Assembly (NCBI RefSeq): GCF_003415675.1
Contig: NZ_QFZK01000003.1
Span: 339,912-403,911, forward strand
Direction: 5' to 3'
Length of the DNA: 64,000 bases
DNA from: Rhodoferax lacus
Lineage (GTDB): Bacteria; Pseudomonadota; Gammaproteobacteria; Burkholderiales; Burkholderiaceae_C
Below the pieces are notes generated by a model. It did no database searches. It was not told where the DNA came from and was given only the letters and a program-made list of their open reading frames with translations. A program made the position numbers and the translations under genes. This document shows positions 18,296 through 32,764 of this stretch, piece after piece; the stretch's first letter is position 1; each line of letters opens with the position of its first letter.

Positions 18296-19039
18296 ATGCG
18301 TGCCAAAAACCGCTTTCTGGGCATCTTCCTGATGGGCATTGCACAGGCTTCCCTGGCGCAAATATCCGTGGCCGGCTTTCCCATACCCGGCCACATCGAG
18401 AGCCCCACCAAGGGGCACTTTGTCGAGCTGACCCTGGCCATTGCCAAGGAAGCAAAGCTCGATATCGACATCCAAATCTCTCCCCCGCCGCGCGCCATTG
18501 AGGGCTTTATGCAGGGCAAGAGCACGGTGCTGTTTCCCGCACTCGACGTGTTCTTTCCGCCCGACCACCCGGTGGTGCGCACCAAGGGCAGCTTCAACTG
18601 CAAGGAAGATTTTGTCTTCACCAAAAAAGGCAAGCCGGCCTGGCGCACCCTGGACGAGATCAAGGGCAAACGGGTGGGCTTGACGCAGGGCTATCCGTAT
18701 GTCAAGGAGGTGCTGGAGCGCAAGGACATTGGCTTCGAGATGGCGCTGAGCGACGAGGCCAACGTGGAAAAGCTGATGAAGGGGCGCCTGGATGCCTTTG
18801 TGGTGGAGAAAGCCTCCGGCACGCGCGCCTTTCAGAACGTAAATGCCTTTGCCGACATGCAGGTGGACTACAAGCGCCCGGTTTCGCGCCAGGATGTGTA
18901 CTGGGCCTTTCACGACAACGAGGAGGGCCGTGCGCTGGCGCAGAAGTTCGACAAGGCCCTCTTCAAGCTGTATCAGCGCCCCGACTTTTTCCAGCGCTTC
19001 AAGGTGGGCGTGATTGAGCCCATGGGTTGCAAGAAGTAG
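18296..19039 (+). CDS. Periplasmic solute-binding protein (SBP_bac_3-like)
   Basis: 247 aa with a signal peptide ending in a SLAQ-like cleavage site (about residue 22). The two-lobed type II binding-protein pattern is seen in ELTLAIAKEAKLDIDIQISP, LDEIKGKRVGLTQGYPYV and EKLMKGRLDAFVVEKASG. No permease or ATPase gene is nearby; instead the next gene, 31 bp downstream, is a large hybrid sensor kinase. It may therefore be a sensory co-receptor rather than a transporter component (inference). Ligand unknown. Confidence 0.85.
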   Translation: MRAKNRFLGIFLMGIAQASLAQISVAGFPIPGHIESPTKGHFVELTLAIAKEAKLDIDIQISPPPRAIEGFMQGKSTVLFPALDVFFPPDHPVVRTKGSFNCKEDFVFTKKGKPAWRTLDEIKGKRVGLTQGYPYVKEVLERKDIGFEMALSDEANVEKLMKGRLDAFVVEKASGTRAFQNVNAFADMQVDYKRPVSRQDVYWAFHDNEEGRALAQKFDKALFKLYQRPDFFQRFKVGVIEPMGCKK

Positions 19040-19070
19040 CCCCGTTTTTTTGGCTTAAAGCCCAGAAACC

Positions 19071-22490
<3,420 letters not shown>

Positions 22491-22497
22491 GTGGCCG

Positions 22498-24179
<1,682 letters not shown>

Positions 24180-24310
24180 GGGGAAAGGTGAAGACAGAGG
24201 GTGGGAATAGCCCACCATTTTATGTCCACGTGGCAGCGCCTATCGCGCATCAGTCAGTGAGGGAGGGTGTGCAAGGCAGGCGCAACACAGGCAGCCCTAT
24301 TTCGGTTAAA

Positions 24311-24331
24311 TTCTGACCTGTCAGATCAGAA
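24311..24331. promoter_or_regulatory. Inverted-repeat operator upstream of phd/vapC
   Basis: TTCTGA (24311-24316) and TCAGAA (24326-24331) flank a nested palindrome CTGAC-CT-GTCAG (24313-24324), 12 bp before the antitoxin ATG. Position and symmetry fit Phd-family autorepression. Confidence 0.55.
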
Positions 24332-24343
24332 TTTGGAGGTTCC

Positions 24344-24595
24344 ATGCAATCCTGGCAAATGCAGACGGCAAAGGCGCGCTTCTCGGACGTGGTGCGAAGC
24401 GCCAAGCAGGACGGCCCGCAAAACATCACCGTGCACGGCAAATCGGTGGCGGTGGTGGTTTCTCGTGACCTGTTTGATCAACTGAGCGGCAACGCCCGCT
24501 CCCTGGCGGAGTTCATGCAAGCCTCTCCTTTGGTGGGGCTCGATGAGCTCGATTTGGAGCGCGATACCAGCCCGGTGCGCGAGCTTGCCCTGTGA
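24344..24595 (+). CDS. Phd/YefM-family antitoxin
   Basis: 83-aa antitoxin. The N-terminal Phd/YefM fold includes MQTAKARFSDVVRSAKQDGP and the HGKSVAVVVSRDLFDQL segment typical of this DNA-binding family; the C-terminal tail (about 60-83) would wrap the toxin. GGAGG ribosome site 5-6 nt before the ATG. It overlaps the PIN toxin by 4 bp (GTGA). An inverted repeat upstream suggests autoregulation. Confidence 0.92.
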   Translation: MQSWQMQTAKARFSDVVRSAKQDGPQNITVHGKSVAVVVSRDLFDQLSGNARSLAEFMQASPLVGLDELDLERDTSPVRELAL

Positions 24596-25020
24596 GCTAT
24601 CTGGTGGACACCAATGTGCTCTCCGAGTTGCGGCGCAGGCAACCCGAACCACGGGTGGTGGCCTGGTTTGCCGCGCGGTCCGCGCAGTCCCTTTTTTTGA
24701 GCGTGCTGACCCTGGGTGAAATCCGCAAGGGGATTGCCAGCCTGGGTCAGGTAGATGCCGCGCGGCGGCAGGCCCTGAGCGACTGGCTGGAAGTGGATTT
24801 GCCCACGTTTTTTCTGGGCAGGATCTTGGCCGTGGACGGGCCTGTGGCAGATCGGTGGGGTTGTCTGCTGGCCCTTGCGGGCCGTCCATTGCCAGCCATT
24901 GACAGCCTGCTGGCCGCCACGGCGCTGCACCACAACCTCACGCTGGTCACCCGCAATGTGCGGGACTTCGCAGGCTTGGGGCTGAGCCTACTCAACCCCT
25001 GGGAGCCGGGTCAGGCCTGA
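24592..25020 (+). CDS. vapC: VapC-type PIN-domain ribonuclease toxin
   Basis: 142 aa from a GTG that overlaps the antitoxin stop. PIN-domain acidic residues are visible: D6 (LVDTNVLSEL), E43 (LGEIRKG), D104 (AIDSLLAATA) and D125 (TRNVRDF). The pattern matches FitB/VapC metal-dependent RNases, so it is probably active. Its 3' end overlaps the convergent ArsC-like gene by 10 bp. Confidence 0.93.
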   Translation: MSYLVDTNVLSELRRRQPEPRVVAWFAARSAQSLFLSVLTLGEIRKGIASLGQVDAARRQALSDWLEVDLPTFFLGRILAVDGPVADRWGCLLALAGRPLPAIDSLLAATALHHNLTLVTRNVRDFAGLGLSLLNPWEPGQA

Positions 25021-25373
25021 TTCAGGCGCTGGGCAAACAGCTCTGGGCTAAAGCCCACCGTGATGGCGCCGTCGCTCCACACCACCACCGGCCGCTTGAT
25101 CACACTGCTGTTGGCCTGCATCACGGCAATCGCCGAGGCGTCGTCCACCACCGAGGCCTGCAGGGCCGCATCCAGCTTGCGCCAGGTCGGGCCCTTGCGG
25201 TTGATCAGGGTGTCGCGGCCCACGGCTTTGAGCCAGCCGGGCAGCAGGTCCAGGGGCACGCCCTGTTTCTTGTAGTCGTGGAAGGTGTAGTCCTGGCCTT
25301 GTGCGGTCAGCCAGTCGCGCGCCTTCTTGACGGTGTCGCAATTGGGAATGCCGTAGAGCTGAATGGTTTTCAT
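25011..25373 (-). CDS. ArsC/Spx-family thioredoxin-fold protein (YffB-like)
   Basis: 120 aa from the ATG at 25373. IPNCDTVKKARDWL carries the single active-site cysteine of the ArsC/Spx fold, followed by YTFHDYKKQGVP and the KRPVVVWSDG-type substrate loop. This is the YffB-like branch, distinct from true arsenate reductases, with uncertain (probably glutathione-linked) function. A very long antisense frame (to 26720) continues upstream through folC and is not real. Divergent from folC. Confidence 0.88.
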   Translation of the reverse strand: MKTIQLYGIPNCDTVKKARDWLTAQGQDYTFHDYKKQGVPLDLLPGWLKAVGRDTLINRKGPTWRKLDAALQASVVDDASAIAVMQANSSVIKRPVVVWSDGAITVGFSPELFAQRLNQA

Positions 25374-25421
25374 GGCCGTCATCATGCCATTGCGCATGCC
25401 GGTGGGCGACAATTCCGGGCT

Positions 25422-26732
25422 ATGACTCAAACCTTCACCACCTTGCCCGAGTGGCTGTCTTACTGCGAACAACTGCACCCCAAGAACATCGACATGGGGC
25501 TGGAGCGCGTGCGCACCGTGGCCGAGCGCATGGGCCTGCGCTTTGACTGCCCGGTGATCACCGTGGCCGGCACCAATGGCAAGGGGTCCACCTGCGCCAT
25601 GCTGGCCTCCATCCTGGGCCAGGCGGGCTACAAGACCGGCGTCTACAGCTCGCCGCACCTGGTGCACTTTGAAGAGCGGCTGCGCCTGAACGGCGAGCCG
25701 GTCCAGGCCGATGCGCTGGTGGAGGGCTTTGCGGCGGTGGAGCAGGCGCGGGTGCAGGGGGAGGTGGTGTCGCTCACCTATTTCGAGTTCAGCACCCTGG
25801 CCATCTTCCATGTGATGTCCCTGGCCAAGCTGGATGTGGCGATTCTGGAGGTCGGCCTGGGCGGGCGCTTGGACGCCGTGAACATCATCGATACCGACTG
25901 CGCCATCATCACCAGCATCGACCTGGACCACATGGAACTCTTGGGCAACGACCGCGAGACCATAGGCCTGGAGAAGGCCGGCATCATGCGCACCGGCCGC
26001 CCGGTGGTGGTGAGCGACCCCATGCCGCCGCAAAGCGTGCTGGACCGCGCGCTGGAAGTGGGTGCTGACCTGTGGCGCGTGGGGCAGGACTTCAATATCT
26101 CCGGCGACAAGCAGCAATGGGGCTGGGCCGGGCGCGGCAGGCGTTACAGCGGCCTGGCCTATCCGGCGCTGCGCGGTGCCAACCAACTCGTCAACGCGGC
26201 CGGTGTGCTGGCCGCGCTCACCGCCCTGCGGGAGCGCCTGCCGGTGACGGCCCAGGCGGTGCGCAACGGCCTGGCCTTTGTGGAGCTGACTGGGCGCTTC
26301 CAGATCGTGCCGGGCCAGCCCACCCTGGTGCTGGACGTGGCGCACAACCCGCATTCGGTAGCCGCCCTGGCGGCCAACCTGGATGCCATGGGTTTCTTCC
26401 CCACCACGCATGCGGTGTTCGGCGCCATGGCCGACAAGGACCTGGCTCCCATGCTGGCCAAGGTTGGCCCAGTGCTGGACCGCTGGTACTTCACCGATTT
26501 GCCCACCGCACGCGCTGCCAGCGGCGCGGCCCTCAAGGCCGCCTGGGAGGCCCAGAACACCCGCAAGGACGCTACGGCGCTGGCCTTTGATTCGCCCGCT
26601 GAGGCGCTGCAAGCGGCCATCGCTGCCGCAGACCCCGCTGATAGAATCGTCGTCTTCGGGTCCTTCTACACAGTGGGCGGCATCTTGCAAGAGGGCATAC
26701 CCCGGCTGCATGCCACCCACTTGGGCTCATAA
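25422..26732 (+). CDS. folC: Dihydrofolate synthase / folylpolyglutamate synthase
   Basis: 436 aa from the ATG at 25422; the open frame runs 48 codons upstream across the divergent promoter. Mur-ligase fold with P-loop VAGTNGKGSTCAML, the SSPHLVHFEERLRLNG block, LEVGLGGRLDAVNI and ITSIDLDHMELLG. It makes dihydrofolate from dihydropteroate and adds glutamate residues. It heads the folC-SPOR-cvpA-purF-metZ order found in many proteobacteria. Confidence 0.96.
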   Translation: MTQTFTTLPEWLSYCEQLHPKNIDMGLERVRTVAERMGLRFDCPVITVAGTNGKGSTCAMLASILGQAGYKTGVYSSPHLVHFEERLRLNGEPVQADALVEGFAAVEQARVQGEVVSLTYFEFSTLAIFHVMSLAKLDVAILEVGLGGRLDAVNIIDTDCAIITSIDLDHMELLGNDRETIGLEKAGIMRTGRPVVVSDPMPPQSVLDRALEVGADLWRVGQDFNISGDKQQWGWAGRGRRYSGLAYPALRGANQLVNAAGVLAALTALRERLPVTAQAVRNGLAFVELTGRFQIVPGQPTLVLDVAHNPHSVAALAANLDAMGFFPTTHAVFGAMADKDLAPMLAKVGPVLDRWYFTDLPTARAASGAALKAAWEAQNTRKDATALAFDSPAEALQAAIAAADPADRIVVFGSFYTVGGILQEGIPRLHATHLGS

Positions 26733-26759
26733 ACCACCAATCCCGCTTGTCGCGCATCC

Positions 26760-27563
26760 ATGGCATTTTTCAAACTTCGCAAAGCTGCCGGGGAATCCCA
26801 GGCAAGCGCTCCGGCCCCCGAGAGCGTGGACGCCATGCGCAGGCGCGCGCGCTACCGCCTGGCGGGCGCGGCGATTCTGGTGCTGGCCGCAGTGGTCGGT
26901 TTTCCCCTGCTGTTTGACAACCAGCCGCGCCCCATCGCGGTGGATATTCCCATCGACATTCCGGACAAGTCCCGGGTCAAGCCCCTGGTGGCCAGCAACC
27001 CGGTGACAGAGGCCAAACAAACCGAGGTGGCTGCCTCCGGTGCATCGACCCAGGCTGCTGCGCCGGGCGCAGATGCCTCGCGTGGTGCCGCTGGTGCCGT
27101 TGCCGGTGCCGTGACTTCCGCAGCCAAGGACAGCAAGCCCGTGCCCAAGGAGCAGCAAAAGGAGGAGGTCATCATCTCCTCCTCCAAGCCCGCTGCTGCG
27201 CCTTCAGCTGCCAAGGCAGAGGACAAGCCGGTTGCCAAGTCTGAGCCAAAGCCCGAGCCCAAAGTGCTGGCCAAGCCCGCCGAAAAGGCCGCCGACAAGT
27301 CCACGGACAAAGCTGGCGACAAGGCCGCAGCCACCGGCCGCTTCATCGTGCAGTTTGGTGCCTTTACCGATTCCGCCCGCGCCCACGAGGCCCGCATGAA
27401 GGTGGAAAAGACCGGCCTCAAGACGTATGCACAGGTGGTCGAAGGCCCCGAGGGCAAGAAATTCCGCGTGCGCGTGGGTCCGTTCGAGAAACGCAGCGAC
27501 GCTGAAAAAGCCGCCGAGAAGATCAAGAAGCTTGACCTGCCTGCAGCCATCCTGGGACTCTGA
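26760..27563 (+). CDS. SPOR-domain membrane protein (DedD-like)
   Basis: 267 aa. A single inner-membrane helix (about 36-57: AGAAILVLAAVVGFPLLF) is followed by a long Lys/Ala/Pro-rich periplasmic linker (about 75-190) and a C-terminal SPOR domain (FIVQFGAFTDSARAHEA ... FRVRVGPFEKRSDAE), which binds denuded septal peptidoglycan. Its place between folC and cvpA corresponds to dedD of E. coli. Role in septation is inferred from that family. Confidence 0.92.
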   Translation: MAFFKLRKAAGESQASAPAPESVDAMRRRARYRLAGAAILVLAAVVGFPLLFDNQPRPIAVDIPIDIPDKSRVKPLVASNPVTEAKQTEVAASGASTQAAAPGADASRGAAGAVAGAVTSAAKDSKPVPKEQQKEEVIISSSKPAAAPSAAKAEDKPVAKSEPKPEPKVLAKPAEKAADKSTDKAGDKAAATGRFIVQFGAFTDSARAHEARMKVEKTGLKTYAQVVEGPEGKKFRVRVGPFEKRSDAEKAAEKIKKLDLPAAILGL

Positions 27564-27566
27564 TCC

Positions 27567-28070
27567 GTGCTTGCCGCTCTAGCGCCTCTGGACTGGATCT
27601 GTCTCGCGGTCCTGCTGGTCTCGCTGCTGGTGGGTGCCTGGCGCGGCTTGGTGGTGGAGGTGATGTCCCTGGTCGCCTGGGTTGCCGCCTTCATTCTGGC
27701 CCAATGGTTTGCCCCGGAGGCCGCAGCCCTCTTGCCCATGGCACAAGCCTCCGAGCCCGCACGCTATGCCGCCGGTTTTGTGCTGGTGTTTGTGGCCACA
27801 CTGTTTGCCGGTGCGCTGATTGGCTTTGTGGTCTCCAAACTGCTCTCGGCCGTGGGGCTGGGCGCCATCAACCGCCTGCTGGGCGCACTGTTTGGCCTGC
27901 TGCGCGGCGTGGTGCTGATACTGGCGGCTACCGTGGTGGTGGGCATGACCCCCTTCAAGACCTCGCCCACCTGGCAGGCATCAATTGGCGCCCAATGGGC
28001 CACTGCCGCACTGGGCGTCCTCAAGCCCGTGCTGCCGCAAGCGTTCGGAAAATATTTACCTACTACCTGA
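27567..28070 (+). CDS. cvpA: CvpA-family membrane protein
   Basis: 167 aa from a GTG at 27567, only 3 bp after the SPOR gene stop. Four hydrophobic helices and the CvpA signatures LDWICLAVLLVSLLVGAWRG and GLGAINRLLGALFGLLRG are present. The family is needed for colicin V production and purine-locus function in E. coli. It precedes purF by 10 bp, the conserved cvpA-purF arrangement. Confidence 0.95.
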   Translation: MLAALAPLDWICLAVLLVSLLVGAWRGLVVEVMSLVAWVAAFILAQWFAPEAAALLPMAQASEPARYAAGFVLVFVATLFAGALIGFVVSKLLSAVGLGAINRLLGALFGLLRGVVLILAATVVVGMTPFKTSPTWQASIGAQWATAALGVLKPVLPQAFGKYLPTT

Positions 28071-28080
28071 GTAATAAACC

Positions 28081-29583
28081 ATGTGTGGAATAGTCGGCGT
28101 TGTCAGCAACGCACCGGTCAACCAGTTGATTTATGACACCTTGCTGCTGTTGCAGCACCGTGGCCAGGATGCCGCCGGCATCGTGACGCAGCAGGAACGC
28201 AAGTTCTTCATGCACAAGGCCAAGGGCATGGTGCGCGATGTGTTTCGCACCCGCGACATGCGCTCCTTGCCCGGCAACTGCGGCCTGGGCCAGGTGCGCT
28301 ACCCCACGGCGGGCAATGCCTTCAGCGAAGAAGAGGCGCAGCCTTTTTACGTGAACGCGCCCTTTGGCATTGTGCTGGTGCACAACGGCAACCTGACCAA
28401 TGCCCACGCACTCAAGAGCGAGCTGTTCGTTACCGACCACCGCCACATCAACACCGAGAGCGACTCCGAGGTGCTGCTCAACGTGCTGGCCCATGAAATT
28501 GAGCGCACCACGCGTGGTGCAGACCTGCAGCCGCAAGACCTGTTTGACGCCGTGCGCAATGTGCACAAGCGCGTCAAGGGCTCATACGCGGTGATTGCCC
28601 TGATTGCCGGCCACGGCGTGCTGGCTTTCCGCGACCCCTTCGGTATCCGCCCCCTGTGCATGGGCCGCAATGACGAAGGCAATGTGGTGGTGGCCAGCGA
28701 GTCGGTGGCACTGGAAGGCACGGGCCATCTGTTTGACCGAAACGTCAACCCGGGTGAGGCGGTGTTCATCGACCTGCAAGGCAAGGTGCATGCACAGCAG
28801 TGCGCCGACGCGCCCTCGCTCAACCCCTGCATTTTTGAATTCGTCTACCTGGCCCGCCCGGACTCGGTGATGGACGGCATCTCGGTCTACCAGGCGCGCC
28901 TGAACCTGGGCGAGACGCTGGCCAAGCGCGTGGTCTCCACCGTGCCGCCGAATGAAATCGACGTGGTGATTCCCATCCCCGAATCCAGCCGCCCCAGTGC
29001 CGCGCAACTGGCCCAACTGCTAGGCCTGCCCTACCGCGAAGGCTTTGTGAAAAACCGCTACGTGGGCCGCACCTTCATCATGCCGGGCCAGGCCGTGCGC
29101 AAGAAGTCGGTACGCCAGAAGCTCAATGTGATTGCCAGCGAATTCAAGGGCCGCAACGTGCTGCTGGTGGACGACTCCATCGTGCGCGGAACCACCAGCC
29201 GCGAGATCGTGCAGATGGCCCGCGACGCCGGTGCCCGCAAGGTCTACATGGCCAGCGCCGCGCCCCCGGTGCGCTTTCCGAACGTGTATGGCATCGACAT
29301 GCCCACCCCCAATGAGTTGGTGGCGCACAACCGCACGGTGGAAGAGATCCGCGAAATCATCGGCTGCGACGCCCTGATTTACCAGGACGTGGACGCCATG
29401 AAGAAAGCCATCGGCTCCCTGAACAAAAACCTGGCCGGTTTTGATGCCTCCTGCTTTGACGGCGTGTACGTCACCGGCGACATCACCGACGCCGACATCA
29501 CCCGCCTGGGTGCCAGCCGCGTGGGCGGCGAAGAAGGCATGGAAGACAACTCGCGCCTGGCCCTGCCGAACCATGAAAATTAA
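28081..29583 (+). CDS. purF: Amidophosphoribosyltransferase
   Basis: 500-aa first enzyme of purine synthesis (PRPP plus glutamine to phosphoribosylamine). The N-terminal Ntn glutaminase domain begins MCGIVGVVSNAP, giving C2 as the nucleophile directly after Met removal with no propeptide, as in the E. coli enzyme. The C-terminal phosphoribosyltransferase domain has the PRPP loop VLLVDDSIVRGTTSREIV. Length fits (about 505 aa). Followed by metZ after 43 bp. Confidence 0.98.
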   Translation: MCGIVGVVSNAPVNQLIYDTLLLLQHRGQDAAGIVTQQERKFFMHKAKGMVRDVFRTRDMRSLPGNCGLGQVRYPTAGNAFSEEEAQPFYVNAPFGIVLVHNGNLTNAHALKSELFVTDHRHINTESDSEVLLNVLAHEIERTTRGADLQPQDLFDAVRNVHKRVKGSYAVIALIAGHGVLAFRDPFGIRPLCMGRNDEGNVVVASESVALEGTGHLFDRNVNPGEAVFIDLQGKVHAQQCADAPSLNPCIFEFVYLARPDSVMDGISVYQARLNLGETLAKRVVSTVPPNEIDVVIPIPESSRPSAAQLAQLLGLPYREGFVKNRYVGRTFIMPGQAVRKKSVRQKLNVIASEFKGRNVLLVDDSIVRGTTSREIVQMARDAGARKVYMASAAPPVRFPNVYGIDMPTPNELVAHNRTVEEIREIIGCDALIYQDVDAMKKAIGSLNKNLAGFDASCFDGVYVTGDITDADITRLGASRVGGEEGMEDNSRLALPNHEN

Positions 29584-29626
29584 GCACGAAGACTGATAGC
29601 CAAGACCCATTACGGATAGCCCTGTT

Positions 29627-30850
29627 ATGACGCAAAAAGAACTGCCCGAAGGCCTGCACCTCGACACCCTGGCCCTGCGCACCGCACTGGAGCCCAGCCA
29701 ATACGGCGAGAACTCCGAAGCCCTGTTTCTGACCAGCAGCTTCATCCAGACCAGCGCGGCCTCTGCAGCCCGCCGCTTTGCCATGGAAGAAGAGGGCTAC
29801 ACCTACACCCGCGTGGGCAACCCCACGGTCAGCAGCATGGAGCTGCGCCTGGCCGCCCTGGAAGGCACCGAGGCCGCTATTGGCACTGCCACCGGCATGG
29901 CCGCCATCCTGCTGTTGGGCATGGGCGTGCTGCGCGCGGGCGACCACGTGATCTGCTCGCAGTCGGTGTTTGGCTCCACCATCCGGCTGTTCAGTGGCGA
30001 GTTCGGCAAGTTCGGTGTGGAAACCACCTATGTGCCACAGGGCGACGTGGAAGCCTGGGCGGCTGCGGTCAAACCCAACACCAAACTGCTGTTTGCCGAA
30101 ACCCCCACCAACCCGCTCACCGATGTGTGCGATATCCAGGCCCTGGCCGATGTGGCCCACAAAGCCGGTGCGCTCCTGGCGGTGGACAACTGCTTTGCCA
30201 CGCCGGTGCTGCAAAAGCCCACCACCATGGGTGCGGACTTTGTGATCCATTCGGGCACCAAGTACCTGGATGGCCAGGGCCGTGTGATGGCCGGCGCCAT
30301 CTGCTGCAGCCAGAAGCACAAGGACGAAGTCTTTCTGCCCATCACCCGCACCGCTGGCATGGTGCTCTCGCCCTTCAATGCCTGGGTGGTGCTCAAGGGC
30401 ATGGAGACGCTGGGCATCCGCATGCAGGCACACTGCGCCAATGCGCTGGCACTGGCCACCTGGCTGGAGGCGCAGCCGCAGGTGGCGCGCGTCTATTACC
30501 CCGGCTTGAAGAGCCACCCGCAGCACGCCTTGGCCATGCGCCAGCAGTCAGGCCTGGGTGGCCCGGTGGTGTCTTTTGATGTGAAGGCCTCTGGCCCGGA
30601 TGATGCACGCCTGCGCGCCTTCCACGTGATTGACAGTACCAAGGTCTGCTCCATCACCACCAACCTGGGCGACACCAAGACCACCATCTGCCATCCCGGT
30701 ACCACCTCGCACGGGCGCCTCACGGAAGCCCAGCGCCAGGCCGCAGGCGTGGGCCAAGGCCTGATCCGCTTGGCCGTGGGCCTGGACCATATTGAAGATT
30801 TGAAGACCGACCTGCTGCGCGGGCTCAACAGCCTGCCCACCCTCGCTTAA
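29627..30850 (+). CDS. metZ: O-succinylhomoserine sulfhydrylase
   Basis: 407-aa PLP enzyme of the Cys/Met metabolism family that makes homocysteine directly from O-succinylhomoserine and sulfide. The PLP lysine is in HSGTKYLDGQGRVMAGAI; substrate-phosphate and cofactor loops ATGMAAILLL and YTRVGNPTVSSME are intact. The purF-metZ order, as in pseudomonads and other proteobacteria, supports the MetZ call over cystathionine synthases. Confidence 0.94.
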   Translation: MTQKELPEGLHLDTLALRTALEPSQYGENSEALFLTSSFIQTSAASAARRFAMEEEGYTYTRVGNPTVSSMELRLAALEGTEAAIGTATGMAAILLLGMGVLRAGDHVICSQSVFGSTIRLFSGEFGKFGVETTYVPQGDVEAWAAAVKPNTKLLFAETPTNPLTDVCDIQALADVAHKAGALLAVDNCFATPVLQKPTTMGADFVIHSGTKYLDGQGRVMAGAICCSQKHKDEVFLPITRTAGMVLSPFNAWVVLKGMETLGIRMQAHCANALALATWLEAQPQVARVYYPGLKSHPQHALAMRQQSGLGGPVVSFDVKASGPDDARLRAFHVIDSTKVCSITTNLGDTKTTICHPGTTSHGRLTEAQRQAAGVGQGLIRLAVGLDHIEDLKTDLLRGLNSLPTLA

Positions 30851-30853
30851 GAC

Positions 30854-32269
30854 ATGACCACTACTGCCACCAAGACCCGCACGCGCTTTGCGCCATCGCC
30901 CACCGGCTTTATCCACCTGGGCAACATCCGCTCGGCACTCTACCCCTGGGCCTTTGCCCGCTCCACCGGCGGCGATTTCATTCTGCGCATTGAAGACACC
31001 GATGTGGAACGCTCCACGCAGGCTGCAGTGGACGTCATCCTGGAGGGCATGGCCTGGCTGGGCCTGAACCACGACGAAGGCCCGTTCTACCAAATGCAGC
31101 GCATGGACCGCTACAAGGAAGTGCTGCTGCAGATGCAGGCCCAAGGCCTGGTCTACCCCTGCTACATGTCCATGGCCGAGCTCGACGCCCTGCGCGAAAA
31201 GCAGATGGAGAACAAAGAGAAACCGCGTTACGACGGCACCTGGCGCCCCGAGCCCGGCAAGACCCTGCCCGCCATTCCCGAGGGCGTGCGCCCCGTGCTG
31301 CGCTTCAAGAACCCGCAGGGCGGTGTGGTGGCCTGGGACGACAAGGTCAAGGGCCGCGTGGAGTTCAGCAACGACGAACTCGATGACCTGGTGATTGCCC
31401 GCCCGGCAGCCGAGGGTGAGCCCGTGGGCACACCCACCTATAACTTCTGCGTGGTGGTGGACGACATGGACATGCAGATCACCCACGTGATCCGTGGTGA
31501 CGACCATGTGAACAACACGCCGCGCCAGATCAACATCTTCCGGGCGCTGGGCCAAGAGCCTCCGGTCTATGCCCACCTGCCCACTGTGCTCAACGAGCAG
31601 GGCGAGAAGATGAGCAAGCGCAACGGCGCCAAGCCCGTGACCCAATACGCCGCAGAAGGCTATCTGCCCGATGCCATGGTGAACTACCTGGCGCGTCTGG
31701 GCTGGAGCCACGGCGATGACGAAATCTTTTCGCGTGAACAGTTCCTGCAATGGTTCAACCTGGACCACCTGGGCCGGAGTGCTGCGCAGTTTGACGAAGC
31801 CAAGCTGCGCTGGGTGAATGCCCAGCACATGAAGGCCATGGCCGGCGATGCACTGGCGCCTTTGGTGGACGTGCATTTGGCCAAGCGCGGCATCACGTCC
31901 GACGCCCGTCTGGCGCGCCTGTGCGATCTGCTCAAAGACCGCTGCGACACCACCGTGGCCCTGGCCGACTGGGTGGCGCGTTTTTATGTCGATGTGCAGC
32001 CCGAGGCCGACATGCTGGCGCAGCACGTAACCGACTCCGTCAAACCCGCGCTGCAACTGCTGGCCACCAAGCTTGCAGACTGCGCGTGGGACAAGGCCTC
32101 CATTGCTGCTGCCATCAAGGAAGTGCTGACGGCCAGCGCACTGAAGATGCCGCAACTGGCCATGCCCGTGCGCGTGCTCTTGCTGGGTACGCCACAGACA
32201 CCCTCGCTCGATGCCGTGATCGAATTGCTGGAAAAACAAAAAGTAATCGCGAAACTTGTAGCAGGCTAA
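30854..32269 (+). CDS. gltX: Glutamyl-tRNA synthetase
   Basis: 471-aa class I synthetase charging tRNA(Glu). The HIGH-type motif reads HLGN at 21-24 within [14 protein letters not shown], and the KMSKS motif reads KMSKRNG. An internal insertion and the C-terminal anticodon domain give standard length. It begins 3 bp after metZ. Its 3' end carries the promoter of a tRNA cluster that includes tRNA-Glu, its own substrate. Confidence 0.97.
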   Translation: MTTTATKTRTRFAPSPTGFIHLGNIRSALYPWAFARSTGGDFILRIEDTDVERSTQAAVDVILEGMAWLGLNHDEGPFYQMQRMDRYKEVLLQMQAQGLVYPCYMSMAELDALREKQMENKEKPRYDGTWRPEPGKTLPAIPEGVRPVLRFKNPQGGVVAWDDKVKGRVEFSNDELDDLVIARPAAEGEPVGTPTYNFCVVVDDMDMQITHVIRGDDHVNNTPRQINIFRALGQEPPVYAHLPTVLNEQGEKMSKRNGAKPVTQYAAEGYLPDAMVNYLARLGWSHGDDEIFSREQFLQWFNLDHLGRSAAQFDEAKLRWVNAQHMKAMAGDALAPLVDVHLAKRGITSDARLARLCDLLKDRCDTTVALADWVARFYVDVQPEADMLAQHVTDSVKPALQLLATKLADCAWDKASIAAAIKEVLTASALKMPQLAMPVRVLLLGTPQTPSLDAVIELLEKQKVIAKLVAG

Positions 32270-32285
32270 TTTTTCACGCTATAAT
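32256..32285 (+). promoter_or_regulatory. tRNA-cluster promoter overlapping the gltX 3' end
   Basis: TTGTAG (32256-32261), 18-bp spacer, consensus TATAAT (32280-32285), followed by a GC-rich discriminator-like run (CGAGGCTCGGG). It lies about 60 bp upstream of tRNA-Ala and probably drives all three tRNAs. Confidence 0.6.
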
Positions 32286-32346
32286 TCGAGGCTCGGGAAA
32301 TGCGAAAACTTCAAAAGAGTTCTTGCAGAAAAACGAAAGTTTTTTG

Positions 32347-32422
<76 letters not shown>

Positions 32423-32479
32423 ATTTTTCGAGAGTTAGTTGATTTTCGTGAGCGTAAAGTTTCGGAAGTCCAAGGTTAA

Positions 32480-32555
32480 GACCCCATCGTCTAGAGGCCT
32501 AGGACACTACCCTTTCACGGTAGGTACCGGGGTTCGAATCCCCGTGGGGTCGCCA
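32480..32555 (+). tRNA. tRNA-Glu (TTC)
   Basis: 76-nt cloverleaf. Acceptor GACCCCA / TGGGGTC, discriminator G, encoded CCA. The anticodon arm CTACC-CTTTCAC-GGTAG gives anticodon TTC. It lies next to gltX, which charges it. Confidence 0.97.
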
Positions 32556-32648
32556 GGTTTGTGCAGCAATGCATAGCAAGGCACAAGTTGGAAACGGTCT
32601 TTCGCAAGAAAGATTCTTGGCTCGCAAGAGCAGAAGTTTCCACTACCA

Positions 32649-32725
32649 GGAGTGGTAGTTCAGTTGGTTAGAATACCGGCCTGTCACGCCGGGGGTCGCG
32701 GGTTCGAGTCCCGTCCGCTCCGCCA
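32649..32725 (+). tRNA. tRNA-Asp (GTC)
   Basis: 77-nt cloverleaf. Acceptor GGAGTGG / CCGCTCC, discriminator G, encoded CCA. The anticodon arm CCGGC-CTGTCAC-GCCGG gives anticodon GTC. Followed immediately by a strong intrinsic terminator. Confidence 0.97.
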
Positions 32726-32733
32726 AAATTGAG

Positions 32734-32764
32734 AAGCCGCCTGTCGCAAGACAGGCGGCTTTTT
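32734..32764 (+). terminator. Rho-independent terminator of the tRNA cluster
   Basis: A 12-bp perfect stem AAGCCGCCTGTC / GACAGGCGGCTT with GCAA tetraloop, followed by T residues. The T-run overlaps the 3' end of the convergent phosphoribosyltransferase gene. Confidence 0.9.

Noticed and set aside
25011..25373. Arsenate reductase function for the ArsC/Spx-like protein
   Set aside because: Motif order fits the YffB-like branch, no ars genes are nearby, and the catalytic surroundings of true ArsC cannot be confirmed.
25373..26720. Long minus-strand frame continuous with the ArsC-like gene, antisense to folC
   Set aside because: Only the last 120 codons show a family; the rest mirrors folC and has shadow-like composition.
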